This document shows positions 1 through 11,119 of a stretch of 64,000 nucleotides of DNA, in pieces; within the stretch, counting starts at the first letter, position 1, and each line of letters starts with the position of its first letter. The DNA is from Dryococelus australis (lineage: Eukaryota > Arthropoda > Insecta > Phasmatodea > Phasmatidae): assembly GCA_029891345.1 (NCBI GenBank), contig CM056999.1, positions 28,989,418 to 29,053,417 on the forward strand. Reading direction: 5' to 3'. A model generated the notes under the pieces. It did no database searches. It had not been told where the DNA came from and was given only the letters and a program-made list of their open reading frames with translations. Position numbers and translations under genes: made by a program.

Positions 1-380
1 GTCTACAGAGACCTCAAATGGTCGATATCCCTACACTATACACTACTTGTAATGTCATTCAATGCATGCTTCGCAACATGTTACAGGACTAGCGATCAGC
101 TTCTCAACTTTAGCCAGCTATGTATACTATTATGGTACTGCTATGCTTATTTTATATTTGTTTTTGGTATTTTAAAACATATTTTGGTGTGTGCAGTACT
201 CTAACCAGTTCTTTAAATCAGGAAGTACTATATACACAGTAGTACATTGGATTTCACGGTAAGTCAGAAAGACTTGCTACAGCATACCTAACATTTATTG
301 AACTACGTATTTTATTGGTGGGTTACCTTTACAATGATGTGAAATGAATCGCAAATTATTTCGAGGCATTTTTATAGTTG
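1..380. other. AT-rich sequence, no gene seen
   Basis: I see no coding frame, tRNA or repeat in this stretch. It leads into a degenerate tandem array. Confidence 0.5.
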
Positions 381-780
381 CTGCCTTTGTTTCTCGATAC
401 GACTCGCGACATGCTTCTAAGGCATTTTACATAGGTCGGGACTAGCTTTGTTACATCGCTCGCTACATTCTTAGAGACGATTTTTGTAGCTCATGTCTTA
501 GGTCATGCCATGGTCTGTGATGTACTTTGAGGAATGTTTCGCAGTTCTCATCATGGTTCGCGATATGGTTCACGACATACCTTATGGAATGTTTTGTAGC
601 TCGCTTATTGATCCGGGACATGATACACCCACATGGGACTTTCTTTGAGAAATGTTTCATAATTTGCACTCTGCATCGCAACTTAACTCACGATTCACTA
701 CATGATCGCGATAAGTGAGGTGTTTTGGTGCGAAGTATTGCGTGAAGAGTTTAGCAATGAGATTAGCACTAGGCGACATG
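380..780. repeat. Degenerate tandem repeat, unit about 50-60 bp
   Basis: Variants of GACATNCTTTGAGGAATGTTT followed by CGTAGCTC recur near 485, 535, 592 and 653. Spacing is about 50-60 bp, with much divergence between copies. The short open frames on both strands here are by-products of the repeat. The period is judged by eye. Confidence 0.45.
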
Positions 781-2880
781 TTTCGAGACTGGTAGTCATC
801 ATCTCTATGTATGGTTGGTTTGTATGGTCAGTTGATCTTATTGGTTAGTCTGGCAGGTTGGCCTGATTTTTTTGTCTCTTCAGGCTTGTCTGTTTGTCTT
901 GTTCATTGTTCTAGTCAGTTTGGCAGTAGTACATTTGTCAAGAGTTAGTTTTCTGTGAGTCATCTCGGCAGGAGTCACTTTCGGGCATAAGTTGATTTTG
1001 GTGGAGTTAATTTTGGGTTCAGTCTGTCTGCATGGTTGGCCAATGTGGCTGGTTGGTCTGGTTGGTAGGTTGGCCTGATGAGCTGGTATGGACTGCTAGT
1101 AATTGTCAGCCTGTATGGCTTGCCGAACAGGTTGGTCTGGTCAGCTTTCATGGTCCATTGGTATGGTTGGTGAGTATGGATATCTTGTATGGTCGATCGG
1201 TGTATGTGATTAGTCCAGTAGGCAATATCAGTTGGTATGGTTGGATGGTCTTGATGATTGTTAGACTGGTTGGCTGGTATTGTTAGTTTGTTTTACTGGT
1301 GTGGTTGGCTTGTAGGTCAGTTGATATTTTTGGCTGAGATTGGTGATTTTTATTATTTGCTTAAGTTATTGGTTCATATGGTTGCTTGGTAGGGTCGTTT
1401 CATACGGCTGGCCAGTATGGTTAGTTTGTATGGTTGACCAGTATGGTCAGTTTGTATGGTTGTCTAGTATAGTAGGTTAATATTATTGGTTAGTATGGTC
1501 GGTTGATATGGTTACTTCATATGATTGGCTGCTATAGTTGTATGATATGGTATGGTTGTATGGTTGCTGATATGTTTGCTTGACATGGCTGGTTGGTATG
1601 GGGGTTTCGTATGGTAGACCAGTATTGTTGATTTGTATGGTCAGTTCGCATTTTTTTGGCTGTACTGTTGGTTTGTATGGCTGACATGTACAGTTGGTAC
1701 ATGAGGTTACCTAGGATGGCTAGTACATGTGGTTGGTCGTTATGCACTCTTTGTAAGCTTGGCCCATATGGACTTTTGTATGGCTGCCTGATATGGATGG
1801 TTCATATCGTTCGCTTGGTATTGTGTGTTTGTATGCTTTGTCTTACTCCTTGGTCTGTTCAGCCAGCTTGCTGTTCAGTTGGATAGGTTGGAATTAACAC
1901 CTCGTATGGGCATTCTGCATGACCTGATTATATTAATGGTGTGTTGATGTTGTTTGCTCAGATCGGTTGTTATACTCGTTTGGTATGCCTAGCTGGATTA
2001 GTTTGCTGGTATGGATTGTAGGTGTGGTTGTTCTTCCTCAACGGTATATCCCACCGGCCTTCACAACCAGTTAGCCTGTTTGGTATGGGTGTTGGGTTTT
2101 ATCAGCTGGTGAGAACAGTCTGTATGGTTGGTCGGTATTGATTGCTAGTCGGTCGATCATGTCGGTTGGTCTGGTCGGCCTTGTTGGTCAGGTAGCTTGA
2201 TCGTATGATATGGATTTTTGGTCTGGTTGGCTTTGCCATTTTGGTTTGTCCATTGGTATAGCTCATTTTTGGTCTTGTCAATTGTTATGTCCAGTCTGCC
2301 TTGATAAGTTTGATGATCAGCTGGTATCATTTGTTAGTACATGTGTTTGGAAATATCATCTGGTATGGACAGTATTTGGTCGAAAATGATGGTTGGTTGG
2401 TCGGTTTTGATAATCAGATGATCGGTATTGGTTGACCTTGTCATTCTTTCTGATCGTTCGATATGATCTGATGGTTTGTTTGATCTTTCCCATTGGTATG
2501 TTCAGTCAGTATTTATGTTAGGTTGACCTGGTTGCTTTATATGGGTTTTTGGTATCTTCAGCTGGTATGAACAGTCTGTATTGTGGGCGAACTTTATGTA
2601 TAATCGGCTGATCATGATGGTTGGTCTGGTTGTTATGTATTTGGAATAGTCAGTTTATTTGGTTAGTCTTTGTCCACTGGTATGTACGGTCGGCCTCGAT
2701 GTCTGGTTAACCTCGTTGTTTGATATGAGTGTTTGGAAATATCAGCTGGTATGAACAGCCTGTACGGTTGGTCGATCTTGTAGGATGGTCGGTTGGTCTT
2801 GTTGGTTGCTTAATGGCCTTATAATAGTTAGTGTGGTTAGCTGGATTTGTTAGTTGATATTTGTCTCTTTATTTGTTATA
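780..2880. repeat. Long degenerate G/T-rich array (TGGTTGGTATGGTC-like)
   Basis: For about 2.1 kb the plus strand is dominated by short words such as GGTTGG, TATGGT, CTGGTTGG and GGTCGGTTG, in irregular order and with little A or C. There is no exact unit, so it looks like an old, slipped minisatellite with strong strand asymmetry. Open frames across it have Trp/Val/Leu/Gly-rich translations that simply reflect the repeat, so none is called as a gene. A similar array lies at 23240-24700. Confidence 0.65.
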
Positions 2881-3139
2881 TTTGTATATTCGCGATTTAT
2901 TATGATTTTGTCGACAATATTTGGAATAAAAAATGTTGAATTTCCACAAAACTGAAGTTGGTAATTATGTGCTAGGTTGACTAATATTTAACCGTAAATG
3001 CATTGGCAATGTGTTAAGCTAACCTTGCTTATAAACGTACTTCTTATATAATGTGGGCAAATCTGTGTATGAAGTGTTACCTACGATCTCATTATGGTGG
3101 CTCTATTGGCAGTGGTTGCTTAATTGTGACCAACTGTAC
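2881..3139. other. Unique spacer, nothing recognised
   Basis: AT-rich spacer between the G/T array and a SINE. No coding or repeat signal. Confidence 0.4.
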
Positions 3140-3410
3140 ATGTTGGTACCGTCATGGTGTAGTGGTTAAACTACTCGCCTCCCATGACGAAGAACCTGGT
3201 TCGATTCCCAGTGGGGTTGTTCCCTGGTTTTCACATGTGGGAATAGTACTACATAACGTTGCTCCGCGGGTTTTCTCGGGGATCTCCCGTTTCCCTTGTC
3301 CTTACATTCCGGTGCTGCCCCATGATCACCTAACATCAATCTCACAGGCTTTTAAGACCTCTATGTTAAGAGTTGCCCCAATCTCTCCAGCCGACTAACC
3401 CAAATATACA
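3140..3410 (+). repeat. tRNA-derived SINE
   Basis: The head is tRNA-like. It has an A-box-like GGTGTAGTGGTTAAACTACT and a B box GGTTCGATTCCCAG, so RNA polymerase III transcription is plausible. The body contains a CGCGGGTTTTCTCGGGGATC block and ends in CTCTATGTTAAGAGTTGCCC and a CCAAATAT tail. The same body and tail sequences appear near 11120-11390, which supports a dispersed SINE family. The 115-codon open frame across it is incidental. Confidence 0.75.
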
Positions 3411-3900
3411 TGTTAAAATTGTCTAGACCATAGTGTGCTCTATTGAAATGTTCTAGCTTGTGCTGGCCTTGTACCTTCCAAGTCTCAATTACCCAATCCT
3501 TAATGGTATGCGAAATGCACTATAGACTACATAGGGAGTCCAGGTGGAGTAAGCGAGGGTACTACCAAAGACCAAATCAGGACACCGACCACAGGCAAAC
3601 CAATATTCGATTTTTTCGTCTCAATCTCTTCTAATAACTCGCTGCTCCGAACAGGTATTTTAAATTTGAGTTTCTACAATGGAATTAAAAATATTAATGT
3701 AATTACAAACATGAGTGATAATATCCTAAGAACTGCTATGGAATAATCAAATAGAAAATAAATTAAAGACTGAACGCTAAAAAGACCAGGGAAGGGAGAG
3801 CGATGTGTCACCTCTTGCACAATATGATAAACTGTGATGTGGTGCAACATTGGCCACATTTTTAAACTGCAGAGCCATAGATGTCACATGATAAACATCC
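3411..3900. other. No gene recognised
   Basis: AT-rich sequence with only short incidental frames on both strands. Confidence 0.4.
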
Positions 3901-3923
3901 AATTACTAGCGAGTAATGTTACA

Positions 3924-4142
3924 TCATCGTTTATTATTTTCAAACTTCCCAAGAACCAAACGACAATCAGTTAACACATGGCGAACTGTTGGCAGAGGTG
4001 ACATACGTGTGCATTTATGACTATCAGCATTTCTTCTACGGTCATATAAACAAAAGTGACATTTCCTATTATTTAAATAATCGTAGTATGTGCTAATGCT
4101 ATCACAACGATTGTAAAATTTCAACAGACGCCCCACAAGCAA
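3924..4142 (-). pseudogene. Possible non-LTR retrotransposon C-terminal zinc-knuckle fragment
   Basis: The minus-strand frame encodes CHFC, about 30 residues, then RHVLTDC. This Cys-x2-Cys...His-x4-Cys spacing resembles the zinc-binding tail after the reverse transcriptase of R1/I/jockey-type LINEs. No reverse transcriptase domain lies next to it. The assignment rests only on cysteine/histidine spacing and could be chance. Confidence 0.25.
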
Positions 4143-4279
4143 ATGATAAACGAAATGTTAACTGTTATTTACTTATGGGGAAATATTAGCAGTGTGTTTA
4201 TGGACAATTTACGACATGCCAACTATGCCCTATTTCTGTCAGCCTTCAGGAGGAAATCGTACGTTCGCCCCTTATGAAC

Positions 4280-4560
4280 AGCGAGCTACGTCTGTAAACG
4301 AGGACGCAGGTCGTGTCTGTTGTTTGTTGAGGCAGGTCGTGATTGTAGGAAGTCGTATAGGAACCTGCTGGCGGACGGCGTCACGAACCTGCCCGCGCGA
4401 ACTGTAATTATTGTTTACTCGGCCGCGCGCGCCATCAGTCGCTTCGCACGACCTATTTACCGAGCGCTGCTTAATACCCGTGCAGCGGCTGCCGTCCACG
4501 CCCCGCCCTATCCATCCCTCTGGCGAGTGTATTCAGCCGCGCGCCCGTCTTGACCCATTT
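4280..4560. other. CpG-rich patch
   Basis: Against an AT-rich background, this 280 bp is GC-rich with many CpGs (CCCGCGCGAAC, GGCCGCGCGCGCC, GCCGCGCGCCCG). Open frames in all phases follow from scarce stop codons. It could be a promoter or first-exon island, or the 5' region of an unrecognised element. No TATA box, initiator or splice donor is clear enough to decide. Confidence 0.4.
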
Positions 4561-5110
4561 CGTGACCCTGCTATTGACTGTATCACTAACAAGTGCACTG
4601 TTTTGACAATTCTGAGGGTAGTAAGCAGTTCTGCTTAAAGCTGTTTCCATAAGACAGCGGTGTCTCCCCCAGCTACAGATGATGTTAGATAAATACACTC
4701 AGCGGTCTGTCAGCCTGACCAGTATATCAACAGAAAATATTTTGAAATGGAAATAACTGCACTAAAGACTCCTTTCAGAATTGTCAAAAAAATCCACTCG
4801 TTCGTCAGACAAACTAGAATGCACGACGCACTCCTCTGTGACTTCCGTCCGCTGCATTTGTTAATGCAATGGCTCCGCTACAGAAATGAAACACATCTTT
4901 GCATAAAGTAATATAAATAATAATAAATTAGTATCTGAGAGTTTTTCTCTGGATTTTGATGATAGTATCCTGCTATCTTGATAAAGATTATCTTTGTATT
5001 CACTTCCGTGTGTCCATATGGGCCAGATAACTTGCGCCTGCCATCGATCTTTGTGTTTACATTTTGACCAGGGCACACTTAAGTGGTACAGATGCTTGCC
5101 GTCTTAATAT
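4561..5110. other. No gene recognised
   Basis: Short frames occur here, but none has a recognisable domain. Confidence 0.4.
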
Positions 5111-5688
5111 CAAATCATGGCCGTAGCCACGGAGGGAGGGAGGAATAGGGCGTTGTTCCCCCTGGAAATTACTTTGCCACTCCCCCCTTCCCCTTTTTTG
5201 GAGGAAGTCGAAGAAAAATTATTATACTAAATAATTTTTTTTCCACTGGAATGTACATTTGCGAACACATATCTATGCATTGTCTTTATTTCTTAACAAT
5301 GTTTCTAGTACAATAACAATTTTGCAATTCACAAATTAATCCTTTCTATATCCCCCTGAATGAGAAAGTTGCATTAACGCTGGAAAAATGTAAATGTTTG
5401 GCCCATAATGTTTGCAGACAAGTTACAGTCTCCCAAGGAACCAGTATCGTATTTTGAAATTTCAGCTGAGCAAGCTGCACTTGGTGCGCTGTCTAGCAAT
5501 CCAAGAAGTCACGAGCACACATGTTTCACTAACTTGTCGCTAGGTGGTGATTCGTAACTTAATGCTGCCTTAGTAACTTAATGCTTGTTCGACTTTTCTC
5601 TCTATCTGGCTAATTTGTTTAGCATGACGTGACTTTGATGTTTGTTTGCTGTTCTTTAGTGAATATTGTGAGACTCGTGAGTTTACAA

Positions 5689-6400
5689 TGGATATAAGAA
5701 CATTTTTTCCAAAAAACCGCGTTCGGAAGATGAATGCGAAGAATCCAGTGCTGCAACTGTTGAAAATTCTCGGGAAGAAACTGCTACAGGACAGATGTTA
5801 CAATGTACTAGTATGGCAGAAGTTGCGGATATAAGTAAGAGAGGTGAGCCGATAAAACAAGTTGTTTTGAATGATTATCCTAAATACAGTGACAATCGGT
5901 CTTTTTGTGCAGTTTGCTACAAACAGTTTAAATGGCTCTAATATTCAGTTGTCAAAGATGCTGCGTTCTGTTATGCATGCCACTAGTTCAATCCAAAAGG
6001 GACAAAAGAAACAGTCTACACAGTAACCAGATTCTGAACCTGGAATAATGCGACTGATTCAAAAAAATGATTAACAAAACACGAAAAATCTGAAGCACAC
6101 GTAGAGGCCATAATTATGTGGGAAGAAACGAACCTTCGAACTTCAACAGGTACGCCTGTTTCACGTCTAGTAAATGAAACAGTTCTTGCGGAGCACCAGT
6201 ATTACATGAAGTCGGTAGCCGAAGTTGTTCATTTCCTTGTTGTTAGTGAACGTGCTCTACGAGGCACTTTTGTAATTGAAGAAGCACATGAACAAGGTTT
6301 ATTCGTGAAACTTAGTGCGTATACAATAAGAAAAGACAAAGAGCTGGCTGAGTGCTCTTCACATACCTGCCGAAATAATTTCTCCTGGTCTACGAACCAT
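5689..6400 (+). pseudogene. hAT transposase, N-terminal TTF zinc finger part (broken)
   Basis: The start is at 5689 (MDIRTFF). A frameshift in the T/A runs near 5705-5720 moves the reading frame into an acidic linker (KKPRSEDECEESSAATVENS). Then follow a VLNDYPKY segment, a first cysteine pair FCAVCYK, a decayed FCYAC, and THEKSEAHVEA, the order expected for a TTF-type zinc finger. In-frame stops lie between these pieces. The last open stretch, 6116-6421, continues past the finger with VSRLVNETVLAEHQYYMKSV. Known hAT proteins of this type go on to an RNase H-like core and a C-terminal dimerisation helix, neither of which is present here. The gene is non-functional. Confidence 0.65.
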
Positions 6401-6417
6401 ACGAAATTTCTACCATA

Positions 6418-7330
6418 TTGAAGTATTTGCCGAGCTGCCTACAGCTGGACAAGGACATACAGAACTGCCTGCCCTGCAAGGAGTGCTCAAAGACTGCACC
6501 ACTTCCATTCTGGACAGTCCTCATCTCCGGAGCTGGTGCAAGGCACGACGTCGTACAGCAACAGCAGCCACCACTGACACTACCTCCTCCCCATCCATTG
6601 ACGAAGGGGGGTTCGCACAGTGAAGAAACATTAACTTCTTTGGAGACAAAGCAAATGCTGGTCTAATGTGACTGATCACATCATATCTCTGACCCAACAC
6701 CACCAGCAGCATTTCGTTGTTGCCTGCTACAGCTACTCCCATCACACCACCACCACGATCTTCGATGGTGATGTACACCAGTTCCTTCGAGTCAGGTATC
6801 GTAAAGTGTTATCCCAATGCCATCTCCGGGTTCCAACAAGTAGAGTACTGGCTAGCCGACCCTCGGTATTAGGATGCTGTGAAAAACATATACGCCTTGC
6901 GATGACGTGAATCATTCTCGCATTTACTATGCTCTGCTGCCTGAATACAACTCGAGCATCATGAACGCCAAAGGCATGACAAAAGTTTATTTTATGGAGA
7001 GAAACCCGTGCACTGGTGAAATCTGTGCAGTGTACAACTTGAGGCACCGACAAACTGTTGGAATTGAAAAAGGGCGAAACAATCCATATTAAAGAAGGCA
7101 TCCAGCGTAGGGACTATGAAATACAGCAAGTGGAGGAGCAGGAAGCAGTGCTTCTCTTCAGCGAAGAATGCGAAGGTGAGACGTATAGACTCCAACCAGA
7201 CGAAGAAGCTGATACGGTTCCATTGTTCGAGCGGACCACGACTTGTCTCAGCCTGCCGTGTGAGGTAAAGACAAGCTCGCCAGATGAAGACGCGGGAGGA
7301 CAGTGTTTCGAACAGAGCAACATATTGTGA
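6418..7330 (+). pseudogene. Unrecognised coding-like block
   Basis: Three successive plus-strand frames (6418-6666, 6907-7092, 7058-7330) have higher GC than the surroundings and a protein-like composition. The last one encodes a Glu/Asp-rich 90-residue stretch (EEQEAVLLFSEECEGE) ending at 7330. The middle frame reads HSRIYYALLPEY and runs into the last after a frame change. The alternating frames suggest one decayed coding region. I do not recognise a domain. It follows the hAT fragment directly but does not match hAT sequence, so it may be a different inserted element or the relic of a host gene. Confidence 0.3.
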
Positions 7331-8140
7331 ATAAGTTTTTATAGTTGTCAAATATATAGTTTTTTTATACACATGGTATGTGTCTATACATATAAATAGC
7401 TTGTTTATGTTTAAAAAACATATTTGTCTTGCTTATCTATGTATGAATATTTTTTAAAAAATGTCACAGCACATAAAAAGGACAATGTATTTTTTATACT
7501 ATGAAAAAAATATACCTTACAAATGAAAAAAATTTATTGATTTTTTTACTAACGAATTTTTATTTACATCTGATTTTTTTAATTCAGTAAGTTAATTTTT
7601 TTTTTCTTGCACTGGTCATCCATCTTCAGTTTGGTATGTTTGAGCGCAGAGGGCTGTGGCTGGCAGGTTGGTCCAAGGCACTAAGCGAACGCACCATTCC
7701 GAATGCCAAAATTTCCAGAATTATTTCATGCCCGCTTGAACAACATGCGTGCATCTTCTAACACTCCAGATGTGAAATAAACCATATACTCTAAGGCGGG
7801 GCAAGTGACAGTGACTACGATGTCAACGGGTCAACTACGATGGCACTGGGTCCAAGGGGCCTTTTATCTTTTACACGCTGGTATATAAGTGTGCTGGAGG
7901 GGGGAGGCAAAGACACCTGATTGGGTCTGGCAAATTAGCCAATGGGGGGGGGGGGGGAAATACGTAAGAGTTTGAAAGGAGGGGGAGGTGAGAAAAATTT
8001 TTACTGCTGGTAAATGTCTCAGATAGAGAAAACAATCTTATATACAAAAATTTCTTTCATGTCTATGACTGATTGACAAAAGGTTCCCCTGCACGCACTC
8101 ATGAACTTATCACTTCTCTTAAACACCTACCTTGGATGCA
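7331..8140. other. AT-rich spacer with a G14 run
   Basis: Homopolymer-rich AT sequence up to about 7620, then mixed sequence. A run of 14 G occurs at 7944-7957. No gene is seen. Confidence 0.5.
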
Positions 8141-8144
8141 TACC

Positions 8145-8213
8145 TAAATAGCCGAGTGGTCTAAGGCGCTGGGCTAGCGACCACAAGGTCCGGGTGTTCG
8201 GTCCCGCCCCCTT
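8145..8213 (+). repeat. tRNA-like sequence
   Basis: It contains an A box ATAGCCGAGTGGTCTAAGGC, an anticodon-arm-like middle and a B box GTGTTCGGTCCC. The acceptor arm does not close well. It may be a tRNA pseudogene or the head of a SINE. Confidence 0.55.
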
Positions 8214-8397
8214 CAATTACTTTAGCTACGAAAAATTTATAACTACTGAGAAAAAAGATGGCGGACGCACACACCAGCACCTCCTAGCAGGCGATGAAGG
8301 AAACAACATGGCTGTGGCGGACACAACGGCACACTCCCTGGCAGGTGATGAATATATTTTATCTTCAGCATTATTTCACAATTAGCAAGTGTTTTTG

Positions 8398-8468
8398 GAA
8401 GAACCTGGAATCGAACTCGCACACCTTTCGTTCACACTTCATAATGCTTCCAACTTCTATACCATGTA
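8398..8468 (-). repeat. tRNA-like sequence, opposite orientation
   Basis: On the minus strand there is an A-box-like TATAGAAGTTGGAAGCATT and a B box GAGTTCGATTCCAGG. It faces the tRNA-like sequence at 8145-8213, about 185 bp away. A pseudo-tRNA or SINE head is most likely. Confidence 0.55.
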
Positions 8469-8493
8469 ATCAAGCAAAACCATTTAGGTAAAC

Positions 8494-8528
8494 CTGAATA
8501 CCTTAATACCTGAATACCTGAATACAAG
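8494..8528. repeat. Short tandem repeat, ACCTGAAT-like
   Basis: Imperfect copies of CCTGAATA or CCTTAATA occur in tandem over about 35 bp. Confidence 0.6.
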
Positions 8529-8809
8529 TTTAATTATTGGCCACACTTAATTAAAGTACCATAAGTAAATACATAATGAGATTTCTGTGTTTTAAAAGAC
8601 TAGTATATTATTTTCGGGCTACTTTCAGGTGGAATTTAAAATGCCAAATAAGGAATTTTTTAACGTGTTATGCCTTGCAGATTTCTTATATAAAACTTTT
8701 TTTTTCCCCCTGTTTCTAGCAATGTGACATGATAATTTTACTTAATCTCTACACAAAATAAAATAATCAAGTGAATTCACATATGCTATTTGCTACTAAA
8801 CAACAATAT
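8529..8809. other. AT-rich, nothing recognised
   Basis: No coding frame or repeat seen. Confidence 0.4.
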
Positions 8810-9235
8810 ATAGTCGGCATGACATAAATGACCCATGAAATTATCAGTAATATGTTCCCAGCAGTAACAGTTGGCATGCAATAAATGGCACATAAGCTTA
8901 CTGATAATGTATATTCAGTAATAAGGAACAGTTCGCATACCACAAAAAGGCGGTTAGTATGCTGCTATTATGTCCCGAGCTGTAAGCAACAGTTGACGTC
9001 CCAAACGTGACCAATTAACAAGCTAATAATACATCCACAGCAGTAAGTACCAGTTATTATTCCATGAGTGGCCCACATGTTTGCTGCTTGCATGTACCCA
9101 GAAGTAATCAACAGTTGGCATGCTATAAGTGGCCCATTAGCATGCTACTAATACATCCGCGGCGCCCAGTATGTAACAGTTTGTATACCATGATTGGCCC
9201 ACACGTTTGCTGCTTGTATGCCCCTAGCATTAAAC
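8810..9235. repeat. Tandem array, 61-65 bp unit, about 7 copies
   Basis: AACAGTT(G)GCATNCC recurs at 8866, 8927, 8988, near 9050, 9109 and 9174, giving periods close to 61 bp. Within each unit TGGCCCA and CTAATACATCC are also kept. The copies differ by roughly 20-30 percent by eye. A small open frame at 9064 is a by-product. Confidence 0.7.
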
Positions 9236-9479
9236 GCTTTTTCGAAATGCAAGGAATGCACACATTGCTTTCGCGTCCCCGCGGCACCTGTATCTGGAAA
9301 AACTAATAATATTATTATTTATCTGCTAGGGTGTTATATTACTATATAGTCACATTTCCTTCAAGTATATTTATTTCCGTCTTTATTATATTACACTCCT
9401 TGACATGGAAATGGCTACAACCTCTTTCCTTACGCGAAATTTCATTTCAATATCACAGACTAACAGATAACAGTAAAAA

Positions 9480-10570
9480 TAAAATAAGTATCGATTAGTG
9501 ATTCGCGCACAGAGGGTGCCTTGTTCAGGGCTGTGCAGACAGCCATGTAACGAGGCATCATATTATACATGTGGCGGATAGTGAGTTTAGGCACATGACA
9601 CAATGCTTCCATTAACTGCACACGTAGGTCATCTAGTGTCTGGGCAGGTGGTGCAAACGTCACCCCGTCATATCTCGTATGTGTTCAATAGGGGACAAAT
9701 CTGTAGGTCTGGCAGGTCACTGCCAACGTCTTTTAGAGCATGTTGAGTGATGCGAGTTGTATTGAAACGAACATTATCTTGCAGCATGATAACATTGGGT
9801 ATGCTGCGCAAAAATGGCAGAAAATAAAGCCGCAGAACTTCATTGACATATCGCTCTTCTGTCTTCGTGACTTCAACAACCATGAGACGTAACCGTGATG
9901 GCATCCCATACCATTAAACTGGTTTTCTGTGGTGTATGGCATTCACATATCCATGCAAGATCATTGGGTTGCCCAAAGCGATATCAAACCCTGCTGCGAT
10001 CATCGTCTGCTTTAAGAGTGAAACGGGACTCATCGAAGTACACAATGCGTTGCTATTCCTTTGTCGAATGTTGACGTTCCTGGCATCATTGATGATGTGC
10101 AGGATGCCGAGGGGTCAAAGGCAAGCGGTGCAGTGGGCACTGCGCCTGCAGGCCAGCCTCATTCGAATAGTGATGAGCGGTTTTTGTGAGACCGGCAAAT
10201 TTAGTGCGGGCCCCACACACTGCAAGATTTCTATGGATGTAATTGCCACTTCTGCTACTGCACATTGGCAGATAGGACGCTCTTATCTAACAGTAGTGAT
10301 TCTGGCAGGACCGGTACCAACTCTACGTGATGTAAGACCTGTACAAGTTCACTCCTGCACACATCATGTAACAGTGCTGACTGCGCTGTCAAAATGAATG
10401 GCTATACAACCAATCGACCATCCGGCTTCGTGCAGTGCGACTATGCGATCCCGTTCAAATGATATTCTTCGCGAGCACGACGCTGTAGCAAAATAATTTC
10501 TCTCAACAAACAGTTTTCTGCCTCTCTGGCCTTTCGTATGACCACTATAAACACTAAGTGCTGACCACAA
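9480..10570 (-). pseudogene. Tc1-like transposase, frameshifted
   Basis: Reading leftwards from about 10540, the protein begins with a helix-turn-helix region (HEAGWSIGCIAIHFDSAVST). The middle is poorly preserved. Pieces of the DDE core follow: LMVVEVTKTEERYVNEVLR, FLPFLRSIPN and LQDNVRFNTTR, the last matching the usual QQDNARPHTA motif that holds the second catalytic Asp. The C-terminal helix region (AQTLDDLRVQLMEA, then RHMYNMMPRYMAVC) is in yet another frame. At least three frame changes and several stops are needed to read it. It would have been a cut-and-paste transposase acting in the nucleus and is clearly inactive. Confidence 0.8.
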
Positions 10571-10584
10571 GTACTCCTTATATA

Positions 10585-10616
10585 TGTGTGTGTGTTTGTG
10601 TGTGTATGTGTGTGTT
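10585..10616. repeat. GT microsatellite
   Basis: An interrupted (GT)n tract with TATGTGTGTGTG blocks, inside the Tc1-like element. Confidence 0.8.
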
Positions 10617-10722
10617 GCACTGACGTATCCGTGACGTCATGTAAACAATTTGCTTTCCACAAGTATGCCGTATGCCGTCATTACACCTTACGAGTGAAAT
10701 GATTTTCATGTTCAGCAGTGTA

Positions 10723-11110
10723 TAGTAAAGTATTAATTTTTAACAAGATATATTGACATATATTTCGTATATTGGAGAATTGTATTTGTATTGATTCCAA
10801 AATATGGAATTGTTTACTAAAATATAATTAGGAAAAATTAAATAGGGGATTAATTTTATATTGAAAGATATTTCTTATTAATAAGTTACAAGAATCCACG
10901 TTTTCACAAAAGAAACATTGTAACGACGTTTTAACAACTACAGTACTGAATTTAACTTGTGGAAAACACAATAGAATACAAACAATAATAAAAAAATTAA
11001 AAAACTAGTTAATAAAAACAAATGGTGTGACGTAGGTGCAGAGCAGAAAGGCACGATTGCCTTGTCATTGTGTGTCGCGCCTCCTGGAAGGTTGCATCGG
11101 AAACACTTTA
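10723..11110. other. AT-rich, no gene seen
   Basis: Mostly A/T-rich spacer with no supported feature. Confidence 0.5.
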
Positions 11111-11119
11111 ACCAAATAT

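Larger units (their letters stand above)
5116..7330 (+). mobile_element. hAT transposon relic (TTF zinc finger, ZMYM1-like group)
   Basis: A terminal-repeat-like sequence, CATGGCCGTAGCCACGG, lies at 5116. It resembles the CAGTGGCGTAGCCACG ends of TTF-finger hAT elements. About 570 bp downstream a frame starts MDIRTFF and leads into a decayed TTF zinc finger. The catalytic and dimerisation domains are absent and I found no matching right end, so the element is 3'-truncated or replaced. Its right limit is uncertain. Confidence 0.55.
9394..10720 (-). mobile_element. Tc1-like transposon, complete ends, dead transposase
   Basis: The left end CACTCCTTGACATGGAAATGG and the right end, read inward as CACTGCTGAACATGAAAATCA, form an imperfect terminal inverted repeat. 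A TA flanks each side (9392-9393 and 10721-10722), as expected for Tc1/mariner integration. The 1327-bp length fits the family. The transposase is on the minus strand and frameshifted. A GT-rich microsatellite sits in the 5' leader near 10585-10616. Confidence 0.85.

Noticed and set aside
1032-1286. 84-codon plus-strand frame, Trp/Val/Gly-rich
   Set aside because: It is the direct translation of the TGGTTGG array and has no domain.
3051-3398. 115-codon plus-strand frame
   Set aside because: It crosses the tRNA-derived SINE, and its sequence follows the SINE.
6742-7372. Two minus-strand frames of 119 and 126 codons
   Set aside because: They oppose the plus-strand coding-like block and have no recognisable domain, so they are probably shadows.
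8145-8213. Functional tRNA gene
   Set aside because: A and B boxes are good but the acceptor and other stems do not pair well enough, so it is kept only as tRNA-like.
9936-10397. 153-codon plus-strand frame
   Set aside because: Antisense to the Tc1-like transposase, which has recognisable motifs on the minus strand.
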